From Gnetum montanum (lineage: Eukaryota; Streptophyta; Gnetopsida; Gnetales; Gnetaceae), in NCBI GenBank assembly GCA_015680685.1, contig MNCI01011925.1:50020-114019 (forward strand): DNA of 64,000 bases, written 5' to 3'. Positions 1-9,114 of the stretch are shown here, one piece after another. The notes under the pieces were generated by a model, which had not been told where the DNA came from, searched no databases, and saw only the letters and a list, made by a program, of their open reading frames with translations. Positions within the stretch are counted from its first letter, which is position 1. Each line of letters opens with the position of its first letter. Both the position numbers and the translations under genes were made by a program.

Positions 1-1329
1 AATGTGATTGGGCCGTATTGTTCATTATGATGAAATCCTAAGTATACATAATGAAATGACAGTAGGAAATTAATGTTTAGGAAGAAGCAATTTGCACTTT
101 GGACATAATTTACGTAATAAAGAAAAGTCTATGATGCAAAGTGAAATCATGGTGCACATAATTTTCCTTGTTTTTCTTGAATGGTTTTCTTCTGACTCCT
201 CAAATCTTGAACTTCTTGCAAAGCATTTATTGAAATTGAAAATAGAAATTTTATGGAGTCTGTAGCATTTATTGAAACTGAAAACTGAAATTTTATTTAG
301 TTTGTATTGGACAGTAGAAATATAAGTTTTATGAGTTTTGAAAATATCATTAAGCAAATTACCAAGGATTCTTGGTAACATTTGAAACAAATCAACCAAA
401 TTTTCAACTTTAATATTCCATCTCTCTAATATGCTCCAATGTAGAATGTTGTTAGAAGATGTGGTATTTATCTTTAATGCTATTTGTATTGCAAAGTTGG
501 TATATTTGTTATTCATGGGGAATTCTGTTGCATCTACTTGTTTCAACTCTTAGATGATGAGACCCCATTCATGCTCTACTAATTGTGCATCGAAATTGAT
601 GAGAAATAGCAGCAAATAAATAATTTGTCTTTGAATTAAGACCTTTCCTAACACTATTTAAATAGAAATGTTTATAATTTCTTTATAGATGGTAAACAAT
701 AACTTGAATCTGGACTTGATGGTTGCTAAATTGCAAATTTGCAAGAAAGAAAAAAAGTATTTTCTAAAAACAAAGAAAGTAGTAGACTAGCATTCCCAAA
801 TAATTTGCTTATGTAAATGTTTTACGATCTAACGACTAGTTGATAATTTTTTTTAAAATGCACATGTACAAGATATTACTAACTAAGGCTTCTCTACCCA
901 CTCCTGTGTTTATGAACCAACATAGTCATTTTCATGTCCTTAGCGAAGTTAGCTTCTCTGCTCTAAAATGTGATGTTGATATACCTAGCCATGTCAACTG
1001 CTACACTTTGAAATGTGTCATCAAGGACTAGAAGTAGCTTGTTATTTTGCATATTTCATTGCTTATGTATGATGTACATTGAATACACTCTTTTACCTGG
1101 GCCATGTATTTGAAATAAGTTTCTATAAAGTGGCTTCATCTTGTAGTTATTTTTCTGAAATGTCTCTTCTTCATCTTATGACAACTATTTTATGAATTCC
1201 GGATGTGACTTTTGATCCTAAGACTGGTGCAACACTCCATGTTAAGTTTGCAAGAAAGAATTCTCGTAATAAAAGATTAGGACTTGGTAAGTGCTATCTG
1301 GAGAGCCTATACTATTTTGTTTGAAGAAC
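1..1329. other. AT-rich intergenic stretch, nothing recognised
   Basis: This AT-rich stretch has only short open frames with no recognisable domain. The longest, at 70-546 on the minus strand (158 codons), is low in complexity and includes a duplicated segment around codons 85-110, so I do not count it as a gene. No transposon ends, RNA genes or tandem arrays were seen. Confidence 0.5.
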
Positions 1330-2068
1330 TACATATTTACTAGACGTTACATTTGGCAAATGTAATGAGGTGAGGGGATAATCTTAGTTTTGCAAGTAGT
1401 CACTAATATGGACATAATAATAAAAATTTTAGACACAAGCTTCTTTGGGAATGATGAAGATTAAACCTATTTCCTAAGGTTTCTACTTAGACTTTGGGAA
1501 ATGGAACAAATAGCATATAATGCAGTTTGAATTTTCACAATTAGCAGCATCACCATCATCATCTTAGCCTTATTCCATTTACAAGGATTGACTATATGAA
1601 TTTTTTTCTGTCATTCATTTCTATTAAGAGCCAAATAAACATCAATACCCAAATTTGGATGTCTTTCTTTATGTTCACAAAGCATGTATATTTAGCACTA
1701 CATATCTATAGGACAGTACATTTGGCAAATGTAATGATGGGATAATGTTAGTTTTGCAAGTAATGACAAATATGGACATGATAATATAGATTTTAGACAG
1801 ATTTTTTTATCATAAAGATTAAATCTATTTCCCAAGGTTTCTACATAGATTTTGGGAGATGAAATAAATAGAATATAATGCAGTTTGAATGTTTAGGATT
1901 AGCATCATTATCATCATCATCCTAGCCTCATTCCAACTATAGGGGGTCAACTATATGAATTCTTTTCTACCATTCACTTCTATTAAGAGAAAAAAAAAGC
2001 ATCAATACCCAAATCTTAGGTTTATAGTTTTGTTGTTTCTCCTTAACTTTAATAAAGTAACCTCTTCT
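1330..2068. repeat. Direct duplication of about 370 bp, including an RTE LINE 3' end
   Basis: Two copies of one segment follow each other, roughly 1330-1699 and 1700-2068. Each starts near the motif ACATTTGGCAAATGTAATGA (1349 and 1718, 369 bases apart). Each continues through a matching AT-rich stretch to a CAT-rich microsatellite, then the CCTAGCCTCATTCCAACTA type of block that marks the 3' end of plant RTE LINEs on the minus strand. The second copy runs on into a longer LINE (1901-2682). The copies differ at perhaps a fifth of positions, so the duplication is old. It probably duplicated the LINE tail together with its 3' flank. Confidence 0.65.
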
Positions 2069-2682
2069 ACTAGGTGCATTCTTTGGTCTTTTTAGCACAT
2101 GGCTAAACTATCTATGATGACTTTCCTTAATTTTCTCTTTTATGGATGCTACTCCCAAGCTTCCCTTATTAAGAGAGTTGTTGATTTAGTCTTTCCTTGT
2201 CACACATAACATCCACCTTATCATACACATCTTTGCTACATGTACATGCTGAGCTGAATGTTTTTCTATATGCCAACATTTTGCACCATAAAGGATTACA
2301 AGTCTAATAGTAGTTCTTTAAAACTTTCTCTTCAAGCTAGCAGGGATTCTTTTATCATAAAGCATACTACTAGCTTCTTGAAATTTCATCCATCCTACTT
2401 TAGTTTTCTTTCTCACAATACTATTACCCTCACCATCCATTTGAACAAGTGACCAGAAGCATTAAAATTGCTTATATTGAATAACTTCTTAATTTTGAAT
2501 TCTAATATTCATATATTCATTACTCATTTCTCCACTAGAAAAGTGCTTCATGTATTCCATTTTTCTTTTACTAGTCCACAACCCTTTTGATTATAGGATT
2601 TTTCTCCAAGTCTTCATTTTTCATAGTCAAGACTTAGATTTATCCATTAAAATAATATCATCAACAAATATCATGTACCAAG
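1901..2682 (-). mobile_element. RTE-clade LINE, 3' segment (end of RT, C-terminus, 3' tail)
   Basis: Read on the minus strand, this starts in the reverse transcriptase with Y-M-I-F-V-D-D-I-I-L (2651-2677), the catalytic F-x-D-D box of RTE LINEs. Further on it encodes FSHVLKRPKNAPSRRG (about 2061-2107), matching the W-F-G-H-V-x-R-R-P-x-N-A-P-V-R-R signature near the RTE C-terminus. It ends with a 3' sequence typical of plant RTEs (GACCCCCTATAGTTGGAATG type) and a short ATGATG microsatellite tail at 1901-1920. The element carries several stops and frameshifts. Its missing RT upstream part is not lost: it resumes at 13114, on the far side of element A. Family assignment is firm; the exact 3' end is approximate. 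Confidence 0.85.
2678..2682. repeat. Target-site duplication CCAAG, left copy
   Basis: CCAAG directly precedes the first LTR of element A and is repeated at 13114-13118 directly after the second. Removing one copy and the element restores the LINE frame (I-P-W-Y-M-I-F-V-D-D), proving both the insertion event and its length. Confidence 0.95.
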
Positions 2683-3600
2683 TGATGAAGTGTCAATGGT
2701 TGATGTGTCTACTAGGCCGTGTATACTAGACCCCATATACCCGGTCGCGTTGACATGGCCCAGTATACGCGGGCCTGTCGATGCATCCTTCCATGCATCG
2801 ACATGGCCCCGTTTACGCGACACCTTTTTTCAGCCTATAAATGAGAGGGCTTCTACCTCTCTTAGGTACCTTTTAATCAATTGTAGCGAAGATCTTGTAG
2901 TTTGTTCCTGCGAGAGTTAGAATATTTTCCAAGTGCCCACATTAGGTGTAAGAAAGGTGGCTGGCTCTTTATTCGAGCGTTGATGTACCTAAGCCCATTG
3001 GCGTGAATGGTAATAAAGACGAGCTTTTCAAGCAATCCTTGCAGCATTTGGACTTAGTTATTTAATGCATTTAATAGTTTAATATTTTTATGCTTTGATA
3101 GTTACTTAAGTTTCATTGTTGTTATTTCTATCGCTATCGCTCTTTCATAGTTCGTAGAAACCATAAGTACGACCATCTTGAACATAAACCCAATTCTTGG
3201 TAGCCCAGTGACGCTTAACGTCTAGTAACCCAGTAGTGGTTAGGGGATGCTCAATATGTTCCTGGAAGATGGGATCAGATACTTATGCTAGGAATAGTTA
3301 AGATACAGATTAGGATAATTATAGATTAGATAATATTTCATTCCTTACTTTTCATACCTTAATTAGATGCCAAAAGATAAAGTAAAAAGCCATCAAAATT
3401 AGTTGCCTCAATCTCACTTAACCATCGCCACTAGAACATCACAAGTGATGTTGGGAAGATAATGACCATTCTAACAAAGGATTTTTCTGGTTAAAGGTTT
3501 GATGTATGCAAAGTGCTTACAGTCTACAGAATTTGACCAAGTCGTGTGTGAACACCCATGATTCACATGGTTGGACGTAGGGGTATCTAGCCGCTCATCA
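2683..3600 (+). repeat. Element A 5' LTR
   Basis: 918 bp, starting TGATGAAGTG and ending CTCATCA, followed immediately by the primer site. The U3 part holds several GTATAC-containing units spaced 15-20 bases apart (2710-2825). A TATA box, TATAAAT, lies at 2835-2841. The rest matches 12209-13113, including the R/U5 motif GAATATTTTCCAAGTG. The minus-strand LTRs at 23926 and 60720 share this motif block and belong to the same broad family. Confidence 0.95.
2835..2841 (+). promoter_or_regulatory. TATA box of element A 5' LTR
   Basis: CCTATAAATGAGAGGGC is identical in both LTRs (here and at 12348-12354) although the upstream U3 has diverged. It lies about 150 bases into the LTR, a normal place for an LTR promoter. 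Confidence 0.65.
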
Positions 3601-3601
3601 T

Positions 3602-3620
3602 TGGTGCTATTTCCGGGGAC
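3602..3620 (+). other. Primer-binding site, tRNA-Asp type
   Basis: TGGTGCTATTTCCGGGGAC begins one base after the LTR. Plant Athila-like elements commonly use the complement of the tRNA-Asp 3' end, TGGCGCCGTTGCCGGGGAC. This copy differs from that at four positions, three of which (CGC to TGC, CCG to CTA) fit C-to-T or G-to-A decay. Confidence 0.75.
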
Positions 3621-3765
3621 TGTTAGTCTTACATGTGATAATTAACCTTAGCGAATTTATTATTCATGTTGTTGGAATGGACCCAGGATAGTAACATTTA
3701 CGCATGCTAGGAGAACTAAGAAAAAGGTAAAGTACACCGATTAAATGGATCATCTAAAATCCAAC

Positions 3766-6700
3766 ATGTCTTCTTCTCACAGGTGAGATGTATCCAACCC
3801 ACCGGTGCCACAAGAATTTCAGGTGGTATACAAGCATCCTGATGAATATGTCCTTGACTTCACATTCATCCTTCATTAGGATGAGCATCTATGATGGTGG
3901 GACATGGAGGACAACATCATACTACCACCCGACCGATCAGCCCCTTGAATGCTATTCCACAATCTTGGAAGACTAGGCATCCAGGACTATGGAGTGGAGT
4001 ATGTCATGGAGGACCATGACTATCGAGACTATCATCCCACTGAGGCCCAACAAGCACGAGATCAACAGTAGGCAGAACGATACGAACACATGAAGGGGAA
4101 GCAGTTTAGTAACCCCTTATTCTTGCAAGGGCTGTAGGACGATGGGGAACCTATCTTTCATGATTCCCATTCGCTCGAACTTCCTCTAGGGTAGCAAATC
4201 ATTTAGTCCATCATCCAGAACAAACCTCTAAGTGACCGAGATCCTCAGGCAAATGGAGGATCATGTAGCAAGGATGGGTAGGATGATCAAGGTCGTCATC
4301 AGAGTAGAGGGAGAGATCAACATCAGGGTGGTGGTGATCCCTCTCCCTCTTCTCTATCCTCTTGCTCTCCTATACCTTCATCCAGTTCAAACTCTAACCG
4401 TAATTGTGATAGAAAGGAGCGAAATGATGGTGGTCATAAGGATCAAAAGGAACATCATGAGGAAGTGCGTGACCAATCACATGACCTTCACCATCATGAA
4501 AGAAGGGGCAACCGAAATCTTCATAGATACCACAGTGCTCAGTAGGACTATGACTCGGATGAGCCATTGTTGGCTACTCAGAGCATGCTCCATATTGCCG
4601 AGGTAGTTTAGATCCCTAATAGGCACTTGAAGGATAGCCAGATCAAACGCATTGAAATGAACAACATCCCCAAATTTGAAGGGAGGTACAATTGTGATCC
4701 GCAAACTCACTTGCAAGCATTCCATGACACTTGCATCCTATAGAATGTTGATAATGATTGGCAGAAGCTTAAGCTATTCTCTTGCACACTCATCAAGGAA
4801 GCAGAAGGTTGTACCGATCTTTGGAGCTAGAATCAATCAGAAGATGGAGTTCAATGCTTGAGATCTTCAATGAAAAGTATCAAACCTATTCCAGAGTGGA
4901 AAATCTGAGATGTCAGATCCAAGGGTGGAAGCAAGGTAATCATGAGCCCTTGGATGCACCCATGAGCAGGTACTATTCACTGCTACATCGATGCCCTAGT
5001 CATGGCTACTCTCAGCGGGCACAACTTCACCATATCATTGATGGGCTTCACTTTGAAATGAGAAAGACCCTTGGCATTTATGCCTAGGGAAAATTATCAA
5101 AACTAAGGGCCCATCAACTATAGCACCTAATTGAGCAAGTTGCCAAAGAAGAGGGGGAACTTAGAAAGAAGGAGAGTGTAGAGGAGTTAAACTGGGATCC
5201 TTCCATCAGAAAGAGGGAAGTCCTGTTTTGTGAAGATGAGGAGGAATCACCACTGGAAGTAGTAATGAACCAAAAGACCTTGCCTTTACAAGAGTTTGAA
5301 TCTAAAATATCGGCAAAGGTTGATAAGATGTGGGACTCTTTGGACGAAAAATTCCAAAGTATGCTGAAAATTACAGAAGAGTCCAGAGAGCAAGGTAATG
5401 ATTGAGATTGGCGTAGGAAGAAGGAAGTTGAATGTGCCTACCACAAGGGTAAGGGCAAAGTTGTTGTAGTAGAACAGGTTGCAAACTCTGACACAGAGGA
5501 AGATGATAAATGTGGCATATGTCAATACGAACATCCTAAGGGGTGTTGTCTAGTGATGTCACATATTTAAGAGTCTAGGGTGTATGCATTGAATCCTCGC
5601 TTGGTAAGGAGGAAAACACCATGAAGGTTGCCTTACCCACAAGGCAACCTAAGGTAGTTCCACCAGCAGCAAGGGTATTATCCAAGTGAAATGCCCCCAC
5701 AGCCTTATGAATACTTCCAGCAATGGCAACAACCACAAGCGTGGGGAATGCCACCTTCAAGGAAGCAGCACCCTTACCGACAACCAAATCCCTATGGGTA
5801 CTACGTTCAACAACCAGTCACTCCACAAGACTCTTCTAGCCATGCCGCATTTCAAAATTATTACAATCCCCCAGAATATTTCCAACTAAAATCACCATCA
5901 CCCAAGGGGGAAAGCCTGCATCTTTACTATCCTCCATCACCTTCTCTTGCCACTCCTTCTCCACGACATCCCACTCAACTAGCACCTACTCCACCTATGC
6001 AGGGGGAAATTCCACCACAGCCATAATAATGCCACGCTACGAGGGCTGTCAACATACAACCAACTTCCTAGTCGAGTGGACCAAAAGCCAAGCCATGGAA
6101 ACATCCATTCTTCTGGCCCAATAATGTACGCACACCCTCACACCCACCTATGTATGGTGCCTCTGAACCTCAAACCACCTCCATTGTTTCACCTCTTAAG
6201 CAACCTTCAACCCAAATGCCCTCCAATGTACAAATGGTCATGCTAACACACGCAGTGACCGACTAGATAAAGGTAGGTCACCTTTCTTAGAAATTGATTG
6301 ATCTGGGAAGTCCCCTCATTCATCTTTAGGTGGTAGGAAATGAGCCATGTAAGGCCCTTCTAGATTCAGGGTTAGGAGTCAATTTGATCTCACATGACAT
6401 GTACAAGAATTGGAACCTGCCCCTGTTAAAGAAGATCAACATTAGGCTCGAACTGGCAGACTAGTCCATCATTGTTCCCTTCGGATTAGTGGAGGACATT
6501 ATGACCACCATTTGTGGGTGGTCCTATCCTGCTGATTTCCTTGTCATCAATGTTGAAAATTGCAAGGGGAACTTCCCAATCATGTATAGTGACTCAGGGT
6601 GCAACTGTGGGCAGCAGTTATAGTCTGCTAAGTAGAAATCCGTTCAAGCATGCAATTGGTGTACCAAAGAATCACCAGTTCAATAATGCCTGTATGCAGT

Positions 6701-6960
6701 AGCCACCAATCAAGAGGGCACCCAGTGGTTGACAGCTGATCCTGCTAGTAGCACTCTGTGCATGGAACCATCTGAGGAGCTTGTAAGCACCCACATAGAA
6801 AGTATGGACAATTTGGAAGAGGTTCATCAACAAGTGTCCATTGTTGATGACCCTAGTGACTGGGGAAAGTTGCAAATTCCTGAAAGCTTCAAACAAGAGC
6901 CCTTGGAACTCAAACCTTTCCGTGCGCTCCACCTAACCAGGGATACCACCTCATCATCAC
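3766..6960 (+). pseudogene. Element A gag-protease polyprotein with start of pol (broken)
   Basis: The frame opens with M-S-S-S-H-R at 3766, matching the M-S-F-S-H-K start of element B (60564). An acidic N-terminal part is followed by a low-complexity region rich in Ser, His, Asp and Arg (about 4230-4560). The gag core follows, beginning NNIPKFEGRYNCDPQTH (4660-4710). A Gln/Pro/Tyr-rich stretch (5690-6026) leads to the aspartic protease K-A-L-L-D-S-G-L-G-V-N-L-I-S (6351-6392), with the D-S-G triad intact. The end (6700-6910, TLCMEPSEELVSTHIES) matches the segment that precedes RT in B. One frameshift is visible near 4805, compared with B, and there are more than a dozen in-frame stops. The product would form the virus-like particle and process it, but this copy cannot make it. 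Confidence 0.85.
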
Positions 6961-7639
6961 CTGGACAACCTCGTTCCATCTTTCACATCTCCTCCTTCCT
7001 GCCCAGTCATGGGGGAAAAAGTCTTTCATGTTGGTCCATTCCACTACACTCTTCACTCTTTTTGGATTTTTTTGTTTTACACTTTTTTATTTTTCAACAT
7101 CATTCATACATTTGCCAATTTTTGTTAATTTTTTCCTTTCTTTAATTTTTTTTCCATTTCTTTATTGTTGTTTATTTGTAAGTGTGTGTGTATGTGTTTC
7201 ATTTCCAATTAATCACTAATAAGTCATCTTATTGTCATTAGGTTTGGCGCAAATGGTCTTTGTTGCGATGGGTCACTAAAAATAGCCACTTATTTTACCT
7301 TGCTCCTATCCTCAGATGGGTGTTCTTGGTTTTTGCGTCTACGTTCACCTCATAATATCAGTAGTGATTCCACATCATCCACCCACTCATCCTCTCCATG
7401 GTTTTCCAATTCTTGGAAACATGCAACCTCGTTTCACTTAACAACATTATAATTAATGTGTGACTTGTGTAGTTCCTAGACTCAGGGATGACCCAATGGT
7501 TTGAATTAGGTGTGACTTCAAGGGAATGCAACATCCATCATCCTCTTCTATCCCTTGGGCAGTGGGAGTGCCTTTATGGATTTCTTTCCACTCCAAGTCC
7601 TTCTCTACAAGGAAGCTCCTTGGCAGTTTGACCTTGCAT

Positions 7640-7710
7640 GGTGTGGTCCTCATCAAAAATAGAAAAAAAATGAGAAAAAGAAAAAAAAACATGAGGATTC
7701 AAAGCACACC
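7640..7710 (+). other. Hairpin with A-rich loop, copy 1
   Basis: The left arm GGTGTGGTCCTCAT (7640-7653) pairs with the right arm ATGAGGA...CACACC (7691-7710). TCCTCAT/ATGAGGA pair 7 of 7, and GGTGTG/CACACC pair 6 of 6, with the right-side bulge TTCAAAG between the two helices. The loop is about 37 nt and almost all A and G. A second copy follows 111 bases later with a different inner stem that still pairs. Confidence 0.6.
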
Positions 7711-7750
7711 CCTTGGTTGAATGCATGCACATAAGCATGGGTCCTTGCAT

Positions 7751-7821
7751 GGTGTGGTTCCCACAAACTAAGAGAAAACACAAGAATAAAATCTTGACCA
7801 TGTGGGAATTCAAAGCACACC
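7751..7821 (+). other. Hairpin with A-rich loop, copy 2
   Basis: GGTGTG (7751-7756) pairs with CACACC (7816-7821), and TTCCCACA (7758-7765) pairs 8 of 8 with TGTGGGAA (7801-7808). The same bulge TTCAAAG lies between helices, and the loop is about 35 nt and A-rich. A decayed relative with the same outer sequences is in element B on the minus strand (53783-53877), where pairing is weaker. Role unknown: it could be an RNA structure in the transcript leader of ORF2. Confidence 0.6.
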
Positions 7822-8566
7822 CCTTAGACCACCTCTCACAGGCCACAAGAATTAGTTATGGGACTCCCTTCATCCCCCCTAACTTGGTCCCATTTCACTT
7901 CCTTCCTCTCATGTTTGTTGGAGTGGTGGTTCTCTATGGGTACATTCCTATCCACTTGGGGGATGGTCGAGTCTTTGCATGTTGCTGTGATGTCACTGGA
8001 TGTGGATGGTTTTGGGTCAGAAATTAGGTAAGGTCCTATCGGGTCACTTAACCACAAGTTCACATAGGGTTTCATGTGACCGATAATTGGAATTCCACTC
8101 TCACTTCTCTCTCTCCATCCATTTCTCTCCCTGACTTACCTCACTGCTGGTCTTATGTTTTGATCGTTTGTTGTGATTCCTTTGAACTTCTCATGCCACA
8201 ATAGGTTCTCATGGATAGGTGTATTAAATTATGATTACCATTCCTTAGCCTTGGGGCCCATAGACCTCGGTGTTGGGGATATGCAAGGGCTACAAAGGCT
8301 ACCGCCTACTATGGGGAGGACCTACTTGCATATCCTTGGTGTCGTTTGTTAGTTCCCATCCTATTGGTTTGATTGGTGGCTTGTTTCCATATCCTCCATC
8401 GCTCGATTTCTTTCCCATGGAGTCCTTTCTTACCACGTTCTCCTCCCTATGACTCTTTTTGTAGCTCAATTTCCCTTCCTTTTGACCTCAACTGTGTTTC
8501 AGGCCTCTCATGCTCTTCAACTACCCCAATTTGGCGTTTTAAATTCATCTTTTTGGATATTTTCTA

Positions 8567-8720
8567 GGTTGGTCAATGCTAGTCAATGGGTGTGATCCCC
8601 TGCATATACAGAACCCTGTATACATAGCCCCCTACGTATACACAGCCACGTATACGCGACCTCGTCAACACAGTGCCTAACCCCTATATATATGGCCATT
8701 GCACTTTTAGAATTCATCAT
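8567..8720 (+). promoter_or_regulatory. U3-like block upstream of ORF2, possible internal promoter
   Basis: GTCAATGGGTGTGATCCCCT is followed by four GTATAC/CATATAC units about 15-18 bases apart, then GTATACGCGACCTCGTCAAC and CCTATATATATGGCC. The make-up and order closely echo the U3 and TATA region of the element's own LTR (2690-2841). Element B has a comparable block at the same relative place (52930-52980, minus strand). I infer either a second promoter that drives ORF2 or a remnant of an LTR captured long ago. Confidence 0.45.
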
Positions 8721-8853
8721 TTTCACACAAATTGGGGGGAGATTTTGCCCATTTTCTACCCAACTTCTTCCCAAGCACCTACATTCTGTCATGCATCAGC
8801 ATCAACTGATCCTTGCCATTTTAAGCAATTGGAGGTATGCTCTCAGTCATTGT

Positions 8854-8871
8854 GGGGGGGGGGGGGGGGGG
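8854..8871 (+). repeat. G18 homopolymer
   Basis: Eighteen consecutive G, followed by GTGAAGCC-like sequence and, at 8886-8902, an ATTA microsatellite. The length of such a run is often unreliable in assemblies. It lies about 245 bases upstream of ORF2. Confidence 0.8.
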
Positions 8872-9114
8872 TGAAGCCTATGTGTAATTAATTAATTAAT
8901 TAAGACTTTACACCTCTAAAGGAAGAAACGAAAACAACCGTTTAAACTCCAACTCACCCTTTGTTGTTTTTGGCTCTAACCCATGAATTGAAACTCTGGG
9001 GTACTTAATGGGATGCCCATGTCAACAACATAACTTAGTCAAACTGAGAAGGTATGTAAATACCATCTTGAGCTACTTATGCATAGTCTAATGGGTCGCT
9101 ATGTTTGATTGTAG

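Larger units (their letters stand above)
6961..9114 (+). other. Element A spacer between truncated pol and ORF2
   Basis: Non-coding by eye, about 2.1 kb. It begins with a pyrimidine-rich tract (7020-7200). It is collinear with the 3' spacer of element B on the opposite strand: for example ATTAGGTGTGACTTCAAGGG (7506-7525) and the CTATGGGGAGGACCTACTTG block near 8310 have counterparts near 54000 and 53250. It contains two hairpins (7640-7821), a U3-like block (8567-8720) and an 18-base G run. Because it survives in two elements of different coding content, part of it may be functional, for instance as a leader or promoter for ORF2. Confidence 0.6.

Noticed and set aside
70-546. 158-codon minus-strand frame
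   Set aside because: Low complexity with a small internal duplication, no domain, and an AT-rich non-coding setting; consistent with chance.
7020-7220. Membrane protein suggested by hydrophobic Phe/Leu-rich frames
   Set aside because: The frames come from a pyrimidine-rich, T-rich tract in the non-coding spacer of element A and have no counterpart in element B.
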